This document shows, in pieces, positions 10,001-21,000 of a stretch of 26,964 nt of DNA; positions within the stretch are counted from its first letter, which is position 1; every line of letters starts with the position of its first letter. The stretch is from assembly GCA_030849075.1 (NCBI GenBank), contig JASAOO010003177.1:1-26964 (forward strand), read 5' to 3'. Under the pieces are notes generated by a model, which did no database searches, had not been told where the DNA came from, and was given only the letters and a program-made list of their open reading frames with translations. The translations under genes and the position numbers were made by a program. The DNA comes from Zelonia costaricensis (Eukaryota; Euglenozoa; Kinetoplastea; Trypanosomatida; Trypanosomatidae).

Positions 10001-10556
10001 TGAGCACCGCGCCGTGTTGCAGCGCTGCCATCGGCATTCTCTCTTCCCCCGGAGCAGCTCCTACAGCGCCATGGCGGAGGGGGCGAGGCGGCACCGCGGT
10101 GAACTCGGCCCCTTGTAGCTGTGCCCCTTTGCGGCCGACTCTGTGCAAGCAGAGGTGGCGGTGGCGCTGACAACGCACACACACACAAACGCACACGGGC
10201 GCCGCCTTGGCGATGCCGCGACGTCGGATCCAATGCTCGTACAAGTCCTCCACTGCTGCTTTTTGCTGCTGCTGGTGCTGCTACTGTTTTTGCGTGTGTG
10301 TGTCTTCTTCTTCCTGCCACTGCGCGACATCACCCTGCGCACCGCTCCCGCTTTCCGCGCCTTCACTCCGCGTCCTTTTCCTCTCTCGCTCTATCGCCGG
10401 TGCGACTCGCGCAGTCGAGGTTCGCGGTTGTGAGATGGTACAGTGAGGTACACACACACACACACACAAGCCGCACCCCAACACCCCACCCCCGCCGTCA
10501 TTCCCTTCTTGTGTGGCGTCTGATCAGCGAGCCGCTGCGCACCGGCCTGCCCCCCT

Positions 10557-10596
10557 CCCCTCACACCGCTCATCATCCCCTTTCCCTCTCACACAG
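10557..10596 (+). promoter_or_regulatory. Candidate spliced-leader acceptor for the kinase gene
   Basis: A C/T-rich stretch ending in cccctttccctctcacacag puts AG at 10595-10596. No ATG occurs between it and 10878, so the first start codon on the predicted mature mRNA is that of the kinase, after a leader of about 282 nt. A (CA)n run at 10449-10468 lies before the acceptor and a (TG)n run at 10629-10644 after it; these could pair. Confidence 0.4.
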
Positions 10597-10877
10597 GTGC
10601 TCGTGTGCGCGTGTGTTTGTGTTTTCACTGTGTGTGTGTGTGTGTCTGTGTCTGTGTCTCGGTGAGTGTGTGCGTGGAGTGGCGTATCAAGGCATCCACA
10701 TCGACGGAAGTGTGGCACCTAAGGCCGCTGCAGTGACGTGACGGCAGCGGAAGCGTCTCGAGGCGCAAAAGCTTCGTCGCCTCTTACTCATAATTCCGGC
10801 AAAGAGGGGCGCGGCAAGGGTGACGGCGCCATCGCGACGCCGCGTTGGCCTGCCCGCCTTGCAGCACTGCACTTGCG

Positions 10878-13800
10878 ATGGAGCCGAGTACCGGCACCCC
10901 AGAAGTGGACAACGAGCGGGAGACTCAGTTGCGCCGCTTGCGACACGAGAACCACCTCCTCCGGCTACAGCTGCTGAAGCTGCGGGAGGAGCAACAGCGG
11001 CTGCTTCTCCGCCCTGCCAGTCCCGCGTCCCCCGTCGCCAGCTCCGCCACCGCCTGCCACGCCGCATCCACACCGGAACGTGCGTCGCCGCCAGGGCCGT
11101 CGATCAGCACCGCCCCACTTGAGCCGTCCGCCGCCACGGACGCGGATGAAGAGGCGGCGGCACTGCGCTGCCGCATGCTACAGCGCCGCGAGGAGCGACA
11201 GCAGCGCGCCACCGCCGTGCGCTCGCTGCTCTGCGAAGTGGAGCAGCTCCACTCTGCGCTGGCCCAGCAGCAGCGCCGCCTCGATGCCGACGGCGACACC
11301 GCCTCGCCCCTCGTGGCACCCACGCCCGCCACAGCCCCCGCAGACCCGCCCGCCCCGCCGACGGGGGAAGGCGCGAACCCGCCTGTGACACCATCGACCG
11401 CGGCGGTCGCCAAGTTCAACAGCATCCAGCACGCCTACGACGAGATGGTGCGCCGGCAAACGCAGCTGGCCTGCCCCGTCACGGCAACGGCGCTCGACAC
11501 CGCTGCGTCGGACTCGAGCGCGCGGTCCGGCACGGCGGGAGCGGCGCCAGCGGTGCGTGCCGTGGACGACTCCTCCGCGGAGGCAATGCTGCAGCGCTTC
11601 CAAGACCGCAAGGCGCAGCGCCGGCTCCGCCTCGACCAAATGCTTGGCCCGAGCCGCGAGGACAGCGGGGCCGTGGAGACACCGCCGCTGGGGGTCGTGC
11701 CTGTCATCGACAGCGGTCTGCTGCCCTCCCTCAACAGCAGCGCCTCCGCAGACGACGATGCCGGCGGCGCGGCGACGGCGGCGCGGCTGGGGACGGCGCG
11801 GCGCTCGCAGCGAGCCGGTGACGGCGCCGCGGCCGGCAGCGCCCCCGCGGGGCCGACGCAGAACCCGAACCAGATTGGCCGCGTCGTGAGCGACGCCACG
11901 CGGAACAACAGCTGGTACCTCTGCAAGGTGCTCGAGGCGGCGCTGCTGGACACGATCCAGGCGCGGCCAGTCGCCGAGGCAGCGACCGCCTCCGTGCCGT
12001 CGCAGTCGCCAGAGAAGCAGCGGCCCCCCACCGGCAACGGCACGACGCCGTGCTACGCCGACCACCTCTCGTCCTCGTCGACCTCTTCCGGCTCCGCCTC
12101 GTCCCTCTACGCCGGCCGCACCGACGCCGGCGCCTCCTCTGCGGCCACCACGCCAACCACCACCGGCCCGCCACACTCGCCGCGGCACATCTCGCTGGCA
12201 AGCGTCGTCGCCGCCGCCGCCGCCGCCGTTCCGCAGCTGCTGTACCGCGAAGGCGTCAGCGACACCGCCCTGCGCCGCGCCATCGACGAGTCGCTTGTGC
12301 TGCCGTTCCGGTGCATACAGGATGCCCCGCGGCGGCTCACCTCGGCACAGGCGGCGGACGAGGCCGTGCCCCCGTTCGAGGCCGAGAACCGCGACCCCGA
12401 GCTGCGCCGCTGCTTCGTCGAGGGGGGCGACAAGGAGGCCGTGGCACCGGGTGCGGCGCCGCGCCGCGAGGACGAGTCCGCCCGGGCCGCGACGCCGGGG
12501 CCGGACGAGGAGGATGAGGTGCCGGAAAAGGAGGCCGACATGCTGGGCGCGAACGACGAGAACCTCGACCCCTTCGCCCGTCTCCTGCTCGCCCGCATCT
12601 CGGCCGACCTACCCGCTAACGCCGCCAAGACGGACAAGAAGGGCAAGCCCTCGTCGGCACACGGCGGCTGCGGCGGCAGCAAGGAGTCAGCCGGAAAGCA
12701 GTCGTCGTCGTCGAAGAGCGGTGCATCCGCGGCGGGGCAGTCGGCCAACGCCAAGGCCGGGGTGGCGTCTGTCATGGCGGCCGCCGGCGGGGACCGACGC
12801 GTGCATGTGCCCAAGAAGCACTTCAGCCGGCTGGACGAGGTGCAAGTGGAGATGCACGCGCCCGTCATCTTCAACCAAATTCGCGGGTTTCTGCGCATGA
12901 ACGTGGACCGGTTTCGGCGCTCCTTTGCCCAGGCTTCGTCCGGGGGCGAGTCCACCGCCGCGGCCCAGACACAGCAGCGCCGCGTGCGCGTCGGCGCCCT
13001 TGCGGGCGCGGGCGAGGCCACCGCCTGGCGCATTAGCGTGTCGCCCGGGAAGAGCGGCACAACGCTGCTGTACTTTGGCGACTACGTCATGAAGACGGTG
13101 CGGCCGAGTGAGCTGGAGTTCCTGCTCCGCAAGTTCCTGCCCGCGTACGTGCGGTACTGCGAGCGCAACCCGCACACCCTGCTGCCCCGCTTCTACGCGC
13201 TGGTGACGCTGCGGTGGTGGAAGGCCGAGGTGGTGCAGCACTTTGTGCTCATGCAGAACGTGTTTGCCACGCCGTACTACATCCACCGCATCTACGACGT
13301 CAAGGGTAGCACGGTGAACCGCACCGCGCTGCAGCCGGGCAAGCCGCCGCCGCGCACCGCGTTCGGCGCCCTCCTGCTCAAGGACAACGACCTCCCGCCA
13401 CAGCTGGTCATCTGCGGCGCCTACCAGCGCGCCATCATGCTGGCACAGTTCCGCTCCGACGTCGGCTTTCTGCGTCAACTGAAGGTGGTCGACTACAGCT
13501 GCATGATCGGCGTGCGCAGCCGCCTCTTCTCCCGCGAAGAGGGACCCTCCAAGACGCTGTTGCTCACGCGGCGGCAGCACCGCGACCGACACGCAGACCC
13601 GCTCGGCGGCGGCAGCGGCACCGTGACGACGCCGTCGCAGCTGCACCAGCGCACGCGCAGCGATGTCGTCTACGTCACAGGTGAGACGGCCGCAGCGGGG
13701 GAGCAGAGCGTCGGGGTCGGGACGGTGCCGACTGGCATGTCGCACTCGGGGACCGAGGCTGTGGAGAGCGGCGACGGCGACGTGTACGTGTGCATTCACG

Positions 13801-14033
13801 GCTGCGACGGTGGGCTGCTTTCCCTGCCCATCTACTCCCCCGGCGACGACACAACCGCCCGCGAAGACGTGTACTACCTCGGCATCATTGACGTGCTGCA
13901 GACGTACAACTCCGCCAAGAAGCTGGAGAGCTTTGCAAAGGGGTTTGTGAATGACCGGCGCACCATCAGCGTCATTCCGCCCGACGCGTACGCGGAACGG
14001 CTCTACAAGGTGCTCGAGCGCATCACCGTGTGA
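10878..14033 (+). CDS. PIP5K: Phosphatidylinositol-4-phosphate 5-kinase (type I-like PIPK)
   Basis: The 1051-residue protein is predicted to make PI(4,5)P2 from PI4P at membranes. The kinase core fills the C-terminal third: ATP loop SPGKSG (722-727) and MKTV with the ATP-binding lysine K739; the PIPK signature IYDVKGSTVNR (DVKGS, 807-811); KDND (835-838); DYS (872-874), the catalytic DYSLL-type motif; GIID (1002-1005), the metal-binding IID; and ISVIPP..YAERLY near the C-terminus. KKLE (1014-1017) has Glu at the position where type I (PI4P 5-) kinases have Glu and type II (PI5P 4-) kinases have Ala, so 5-kinase activity is favoured. About 130 residues separate DYS from IID. The N-terminal 640 residues are Ala/Pro/Ser-rich, with predicted coiled coils near 12-42 and 93-140 and a more ordered patch near 340. 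There is no FYVE or MORN domain, so it is not Fab1 or plant-type. The frame opens further 5', but 10878 is the first ATG. Confidence 0.93.
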   Translation: MEPSTGTPEVDNERETQLRRLRHENHLLRLQLLKLREEQQRLLLRPASPASPVASSATACHAASTPERASPPGPSISTAPLEPSAATDADEEAAALRCRMLQRREERQQRATAVRSLLCEVEQLHSALAQQQRRLDADGDTASPLVAPTPATAPADPPAPPTGEGANPPVTPSTAAVAKFNSIQHAYDEMVRRQTQLACPVTATALDTAASDSSARSGTAGAAPAVRAVDDSSAEAMLQRFQDRKAQRRLRLDQMLGPSREDSGAVETPPLGVVPVIDSGLLPSLNSSASADDDAGGAATAARLGTARRSQRAGDGAAAGSAPAGPTQNPNQIGRVVSDATRNNSWYLCKVLEAALLDTIQARPVAEAATASVPSQSPEKQRPPTGNGTTPCYADHLSSSSTSSGSASSLYAGRTDAGASSAATTPTTTGPPHSPRHISLASVVAAAAAAVPQLLYREGVSDTALRRAIDESLVLPFRCIQDAPRRLTSAQAADEAVPPFEAENRDPELRRCFVEGGDKEAVAPGAAPRREDESARAATPGPDEEDEVPEKEADMLGANDENLDPFARLLLARISADLPANAAKTDKKGKPSSAHGGCGGSKESAGKQSSSSKSGASAAGQSANAKAGVASVMAAAGGDRRVHVPKKHFSRLDEVQVEMHAPVIFNQIRGFLRMNVDRFRRSFAQASSGGESTAAAQTQQRRVRVGALAGAGEATAWRISVSPGKSGTTLLYFGDYVMKTVRPSELEFLLRKFLPAYVRYCERNPHTLLPRFYALVTLRWWKAEVVQHFVLMQNVFATPYYIHRIYDVKGSTVNRTALQPGKPPPRTAFGALLLKDNDLPPQLVICGAYQRAIMLAQFRSDVGFLRQLKVVDYSCMIGVRSRLFSREEGPSKTLLLTRRQHRDRHADPLGGGSGTVTTPSQLHQRTRSDVVYVTGETAAAGEQSVGVGTVPTGMSHSGTEAVESGDGDVYVCIHGCDGGLLSLPIYSPGDDTTAREDVYYLGIIDVLQTYNSAKKLESFAKGFVNDRRTISVIPPDAYAERLYKVLERITV

Positions 14034-15045
14034 CGGGTGCGCGAGGGGGGGGACGTTGGTGGGGGAGGTGGGGTGAGAGAGAACGGAGAAGGACGCCCCG
14101 TTTCAGCCCTCCCTGGCGTTCCAGCATGAGCGTCTTCTTGCTCGACCACGTCTACACATACACACACACACATGCCCGCACGCGACCGCGCTGCCCTTCT
14201 CCCTCTTCCTCCTCCCCCCCCCCTCTGCTGGCGCGCATGTTGGTGCCCTCGTCCCGTCGGATGCCGTGTACCCCACTACCCCCACCCTCTACACCTCCCC
14301 CTCACCGAATAAAAAGGGAGAATCCCTGCGCGAGCATGACAGCCCATGAACAACAAGGAGAAGAGGGAAAAGACAGTGCCAACACCACGTAGCGCTGTCT
14401 CACTGCACTCCGCCCATCTCCTCCATTGCGTGCACCGCGAGACGTGAACGCGAACCATGCTCGGTGTTTGTTGCGAATGTGCGTGCGGATGTGTTTGCGA
14501 GTGGGCGTCTTAGAGGAGGGCACACGAACGACGCGCGTTACCTCAGCTCTGGACAAGCAGCTGCGCTTTCACCTGGATCGTACATGAGCCCCCACCCCTC
14601 CTTCCACTCTCCCGCGCTCCCCATCATCGCCGCCCCCACCCCCTGTTTTTGGGCGCTCTGCTGCGTCGCGTCCCCAAGCACCATCCTCACACAAGTGGTG
14701 CACAACCTACACACACAGACACACACGCACGGAGACCACGTCGTCGTGTACGGGCAAACTTGCGCCGCCTCAGCGCCGCATTACCAGCCCCTCCCCCACC
14801 TTTTTGCGTTTCCTGTGAACACTGCTGCGTTCACGTGCCACACCCGCAGAGCGCCGCGCCCACTCAACCTCTTGCAGCACTACGTGAGCGTGTGTGTGTG
14901 TGTGTGCGTCTGCCTGTGCTTGTGTGTGAGTTTGTGGGCCAGTTGCACGCGCACCGCAAACGGGCGCGACCCTCTCCGTTGCGGGCTCTTTTTTTTTTTT
15001 CTAGCTCCTTCCCGTTTCCTTTCCGCACGGCCGCCACGAGTGCAC
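14034..15045. other. Spacer between the kinase and WD40 genes
   Basis: This is C/T-rich non-coding sequence with (CA)n at 14159-14172 and 14706-14730 and (TG)n at 14888-14908. The reading frame of the WD40 gene stays open back to 14464 and contains an ATG at 14584. Its translation across the TG run is a Val-Cys-Val-Cys string, and a strong acceptor lies downstream, so I treat it as untranslated. Confidence 0.7.
14981..15004 (+). promoter_or_regulatory. Strong candidate spliced-leader acceptor for the WD40 gene
   Basis: A run of twelve T (14989-15000) leads straight into ctag, with AG at 15003-15004. The first ATG after it is 15046, giving a leader of about 41 nt. This is the clearest acceptor in the window and decides the start of the gene: any ATG before 15004 would be removed from the mature mRNA. 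Confidence 0.65.
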
Positions 15046-18000
15046 ATGGAGCGCGCACCCGAGGCTGCGCTGGGCGGCAGCTCTCCGCCGATGGAGTCGC
15101 TGCGGCAGACCCTCGCGACGGACAGCGCGGCACCGGTGCCGCTGCGGCTGGAGGACGCGCCAGTGTACCGCGACGAGTGGGCACGGCAGCACCCCTCCGT
15201 CGACCTCCTCTTTCACCGCGACGTCATCACACACCTTGTCTGGTGCGCGGCAGCTCGCCGGTATGCGACCGGCTCGGTCGATGGCGGCATCAAGCTGTGG
15301 CGCTCCGAGCCGCAGCCGCGCGCCCCGACGTCGCTGCGCCACGGCTCAACGGTGGCGGCGGCGACGACGTCGGGGGAGCGGCCCGCCCTTACGCCGGAGC
15401 TGCACGTCACGACATTTGGCGGCCCCGTCACGGGCCTGCTCGTCAGCGACGGGGACATCGGCACCTCCGAGGTGGCCATCGCGGCCTCCACCGACGGCAC
15501 GCTGACACTCTTCCGCAGCGGGACGGGCGAGGTCATTCGCACCATGCGCGGCCCGCGCGGGGAGTCGATGGAGCCGAGCGCGAAGCTCGCCTCCCCGCGG
15601 CGGCCGCGCAAGACGCAGAAGACGGCGGAGGCCGAGGGCAGCGGCGATGGAGGCGCGGAGTCTTTGCTGCGCCGGTCGTCCAAGGCCCCTACGTGGTACG
15701 CGGCGGACGCCTACAGCTGCCGCCTCACCCCCTCCTCCGACCGGGCCGTGGTGCGCCGGCCGGTTTACACGGTCCGCGCCTACCGCGAGAAGGCCCGCGA
15801 GGTGCTCTCCGGTCCGTCCAACGCGTACTTCCAGGGGCTGCGCGCGATTGCGCCGACGTACGAGCACCTCGCCCCGCACGAGGAGCGCGTGGCCGACGTG
15901 TTGGCGCACTTCGGTGTCGCAGCCCCGTCAGCGTCGCCGCGGCACACCTCGATGGAGCCGCGGCAGTGGTTTGCCACGGCCATCGCCCTTGCCGCTGCCC
16001 CCAGCGCAGTGTACAACTGCGCCGCAGAGGCGACGGGCTCCAGCGGTGGAGCTGGTGCACGCGGCGCGGCAGACGCCACCCTCGACCCGTTTCTCTTCGT
16101 CGGCTTCCCGCAGGGTCTGGTGCAGGTGTTCGTGCTGCCGGCGCGATGGTTTGCGTTGCACCAGCACAGCGACACCCGGCGCGACCCACCGGCAATGCGG
16201 GTGCCGGTGTTCACGGCAAGTCTGCACACTGCTGCCGTGCTGGCGATCGAGGTGCTTGTGAGCCGCGACCTGGTCGTCTCGACGAGCGAGGACGGCACGT
16301 CGCAGCTGCGCCGGCTCTCCTGCCTGCACGCGCCGCTGCGCCGCCTCGGTGTGGTGGTGCCGCCGCCGTCCGTGTCCGCCGCCTTCTCGCCGTCGTTCAG
16401 CCTCCCCTCCGTGCCACTGCCCAGTCACTCGCCGTCGCACGGGGCCGACGCACCGCCGCCGCCGCGAAAGCGGACGGGCAGCCTTGACGGCCACACACGG
16501 ATCGTCACGTGCTGTTGCGTCGACGTCGCGAGTCAGCTCCTCGTCACCGGCAGCGCCGACCACACCCTGTGCTGGTGGAGCGTCATGGCAGGCTGCTCCG
16601 CCACCGCCTTGCGCGTCATCTCGCTGCGTGACAGCAGCGTCTCTCCCCCCTTGGGGAGTGCAGCAGAGGGCGGCGGTAGCGACGACAGCGCCGTGGCCGC
16701 CGTTGCGGCCGCGACCGGGGTGTCGGCGGCGGCGGCGCGTGGCGGGTACCCGGTGGACCTGAGCTTCTTTCGACGGCGCCTCGTCACGGAGAGCAGCGGC
16801 GACCCAGGCACGGGTAGTAGTCAGGCGGACACCCCCTCCGCGGCGGCCGTGTCGCTGCGAACGCCGGTGGTGCTGTATCTTCTCGTGCTCGACACGGAGC
16901 GGGTGGTGCGCATCTTCGACGTGCTCTCTGGCAAGCTGGTCACGTACGAGGTCGAGCCGCGCGTGCACGCAGGCGGCGACCGCGCCCCCAACACGTGCAG
17001 GGAGCTTCGCCTCGCCCGTTACGACTGCGTGAACGGCACGGACCGTCTGCTGCTGGGTGGGCTGGCGCCCCTGCCGTGGTACTTCTCATCTGCGACGCAG
17101 TCCATTGCGGTGCACGGGCACACGACGCCGATCCTCTTCGCCGCGTGGAGTACGGCGCTGCGGTGTGTCGTGACTGCGGACGCCCACCACGTGCTGCTGT
17201 GGCGTCTCACCGGCGGGACCGGCGGCTCGCACCGCGTAGGCGTCAAGGTGCTGCGGGCCTGGTACATACGCGGCGGCATCCGCGCCATCGCCCTCTGCGA
17301 CGGTCTTGGCGGCACCGACGACGGCAGTGCAACGGTGCGGCAGCCATCGCGCCCGACGTTGCTGATCGCCCATGCCGCAGAGCCCGTTATGGCGCTGTAC
17401 GACTGCCTCGTGCGGGACGTGTCGGCCCCAGAGGACCCGAGTCGGCCCCCGCAACCTCGACTGATGCAGCTCCTCACGCCCTACGTGGGCGACACGGGTC
17501 GCAGCGACAGCGTCGCGGTGGACACGTTGGCGGTGGCGGCGGTGCGGTTGGCGAAGAAGCCGTCGGACCACGGCGGCCCAGACACGCCGCCGTGGATGAC
17601 GTACGCCCTCGCCGCCTGCCCCTCCACGCGAGGCACCGGCGCCGATGAGCTCCACGACGGGCGCGACGGCTGCCGCCTCTACGTCTTTGAGCTCCACCCC
17701 GCCTCGACGGACGGCGGCGTCGACAGCGCGACTGAGCCCACGCCACCGGTGCGGGAGGTGCGGCTGCCGGTGCCGGAGGAGGAGCGGCAGCGGGGCGGCG
17801 AGGGAGTTGGTACCAACACCATCGTCAGTGTGCTGGTCCTGCCGTGCGCGCGGTTGCTGGTGATGGGTGGGCAGCGAGTGCTGTACCGGTCACCGCTGAT
17901 GAGCAGGACGACCTCCGTTGCGGCCTGCAACGTGCTGCGCCCGACGGCGAGCGCGGGGGTGTCGCCGTCGCACCGCCGCGGCGCCGCCCGCCCCACCATG

Positions 18001-21000
18001 GCCACTGCCGTCATCCCCGGCCCCCTGCTGCTCCTCGACGAGGGAGCCGGCGCTGGCGACGCCGCGGCGGAGTCGCCTGACGCGGCGCTGACCGGCTTCC
18101 TCTCCCGCCTGGTGCACATCCCGCACGAGGCACGGAACGACTCCGCGGAGGCCGCGGTGTGCCTCGTCCTCTCCGGCAGCAACGACGGACTCCTGCAACT
18201 GTGGGACGCGCGGCTTGGCCGGGAGGCGTGGCAGTGCCGCGCGGTGCTCTCGCGCGAGCCAATCACGGCGCTGGCGGTGCACAGCTGCGCCGGCCGCTGG
18301 CTCGCCGCCGTCGGGGACCACACGGGGGTCGTCACCCTTCTCGACATCACCAACGCCGTGGTCGCCGCTCGCCGGCAGTCGGCCGCGGACGAGGTCGCGG
18401 TGCGGCGCTCGATGTCAGCGACGCCGGCGGCACGGCAGAGGGCAGAGTGCCGCATGCTCGACCGGTGGCTCGCCCACGCGGACGCCGTCTCGGGCCTCAT
18501 CTTCACCGACGTCGCCCGCGGCACCTCAGCACGGGCGTCACCCGAGGCCGACGGCGGCGCGGAAGCGGACTCGACCGTGCGGCTGCTCACGTGCGGCGAG
18601 GACGCGGCGGTGGTTGCGTGGACGCTTGCAACGTGGGTGACCGGGCAGCCCGCTGCGGGGGCGCCGGCTGGCGACGTGGGCGGCGTCATCCTCTTTCGCG
18701 GCGACGCTGAGGAGTCCGGCGATGGCGCCTCCAGCCGCCGCCACCCCGCATCGACGCGGTACGTGGAGCCGCGCCACATCAAGCTGCCGGCATCGACTCG
18801 GCAGGCGTACGAGCCGTGGCGGCAGCAGTACCTGCGGCAGCGTCTGCTGTCCGGCAAGCCGACGGAGCTGTCCGTGGCCCTGACGGAGTTGTACCGATCC
18901 CGCTCTGCCGCCGACGGCGCCGTCGCGGGCTCGAGCGGGAGCGGCGTCGAGCAGCGGGAAAGCGTGGAGGAGGCGCGGCTGCTCGATCGGGTCTGGGCGG
19001 TGATGCAGGAGGACGTGCGCGCACTGACGCACAGCCGCGGCGTGGACGGCGATGCACTGGATATGGGGCAGGCGGTGTCGGAGTGGTGCTGCTCCCTCGC
19101 CCCGCACGTCGAGGCGTCCCGCGCGGCGTCGTCGAGGCACCGGAGCACCGCTGCGCTGCAGGGCCGCCTCGACACGGCCGCCGCCGACGAGGCGTTGTCG
19201 TGTGCGCCCGCAACGCCGTCGAGCGTCGCGAGGGCTGCCTCGCCGCTCCTGCTTGCTTTCGCCGACCGCTGCTGCGACAGCCAATCAGCACGCCCAACGC
19301 GGCCCTCGTCGCGTGCGCTGACGAGGACCTCATCGTCACACGGCCCCGCGTCGGCGCCGCCAGCAGTGCCCAGCGCATCCGCCGCCGTGCGAGAGTGCCT
19401 GCGTGACGCACTGCGCGCCATCGCGCAGGGGGCCCTCACGCGGGGCAGTCCGCTGCGCCCCGCCGCGCACAAGCGCAACGTCGGCGGCGCCATGTTGCAG
19501 GGTGCAACAGCGCCCGAGTGGGCGCGGTTGCCCTCCACCGACAGTCAGCCCGCGACTGCCTCTGCGGCTGCTGCGGTGGTGGCCGCGGCCGCGACGAAGG
19601 TGGTGGTGGAGCGGGCACTGAGCGAGGTGAGCGTGGCATCGCCGATACCGGCGGCACTCGGGTTCGCGGTCGAGAACGCGCTGAATGGCCTCTCTGCTGG
19701 CGATGCGGCGCTGGCGCTGCCACGTCGGCACGTCGGCTTCACGGAGGAAGTGAATGAGCTGTCGCCCTCGCACACCACGCCGCCCGTGGCGACGAGTCCT
19801 GCCGCGAACGTGCAGGCTGCAACCGCCGCGGCGGCCCGCGCCCCTGTCTCGTACCGCGTCGGCTACGCCGCGCGGGCCCCGCTGGTCCGCAGTGCGTCCG
19901 CGGAGGAGCACACCGGCATGGCACTCAAGCACGCGCCCGTCGTGCACACTGCCGGGTCGATCGACGGGGTGCCGATGTCGCCGCCGTCGGGCTTGCTGGA
20001 GGCGCCGTTCGGGGACGAGGGCGAGGACTCGATCGGCGGCGACGGCGCTGAGGGCGGCGTGCCCCGCACCAGCCCCACCAACAGCATCTCGGCCGCGGTC
20101 GTGATGCAGCAGGCGAACCGCCACCGCCGCCGCGAGGAGGCCCTGCAGCGGCTCATGACACTCGAGCAGGCGGACCTCGACCTCTGCAGCCCCAGTGTCA
20201 ACGGCGGCGACGAGAAGCGGAGGACCGCGATGGAGCAGAGCAGTCACGCTATCGTTGGCGGCTTCGTTGCCATGGGCCTCCCGCAACGCAAGATGCGGTG
20301 TGCGCTGGCAGGTGCCTCGGCACGGCGTCGTGGTCCCTCCCCTTCCGTGAAGCCGACGAAGCCGGAGCGGCGCTCGCCGTCGCAGGCTGTGGTGGTGGTT
20401 CCGAAAAGCCCGGCAAGTACTGCAGTGGCGGACATCTACCTCAAGCCCGCCCTCCAGCGCGCTGGCGTGGCGAGCAACTTGCTACCCCGCTTCCGGTCTT
20501 CCAGCCGCGCGAAGAACTCGTTGGGCTCCTCGAGCACGTCGAACGCGGTGCGCACGCAGTGGTATGCGGAGCGCCAACGGCTTCGCGACGTGGCACACGA
20601 GAAAGCACGGCTCTGGAACTCCGATCGGGTGATGGCGACGTTGCTCGGGTGGTCGGTAGGGTCGGATCACGGCGGCGAGGTGGCGGGGATCGACGACGAC
20701 GGCGCGGTGGCGCCGTATCGACACCACAGCGGGGCCGTCGGGTCACCCAACGCGTCGCCGCTGCTGCTCGACCTGCCCCCGATCCTGTCCCTGCGCAGCC
20801 CCGCCTCGTCGGTGGGACTTCCGGCACCGAACACGGCCGCGTTGGCCGACAACGCCGCCGGCGCGTGGTCCTCCGAGTTGACGAGTCTGCTCTATGTATC
20901 GCCGACAACAGCCGTCGACGCGGCAGTGCGCAGCGGCCTGCCATCGCGCCGGGCGCTGCAGGAGGAGATGGCGGCGGCGAAGATGCGGATGCGGGAGTCT

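Larger units (their letters stand above)
4598..10877. other. 6.3 kb region without a convincing gene
   Basis: No open frame here resembles a protein family or has the GC-rich third positions of the five real genes. Most of the + strand is C/T-rich with TG runs; 6840-7460 and 8580-8960 are richer in purines. It must contain the 3' UTR of the surface-protein gene and the 5' leader of the kinase gene, but it is much longer than the other four spacers between genes in this window (0.6-1.3 kb). N gaps at 5251 and 6089 mean sequence may be missing. I saw no tRNA B-box-like sequence, rRNA, retroposon open frame or tail-bounded element. Internal structures are listed separately. Confidence 0.6.

Noticed and set aside
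11178..13799. Several long - strand frames (up to 370 codons) across the kinase gene
   Set aside because: The + strand has all PIPK motifs in order; the antisense frames are compositional shadows.
17679..19538. 619-codon open frame on the - strand
   Set aside because: It lies wholly inside the WD40 gene on the opposite strand. Very GC-rich third positions remove stops from antisense frames; the product is a Ser/Ala/Arg/Thr mix without any domain.
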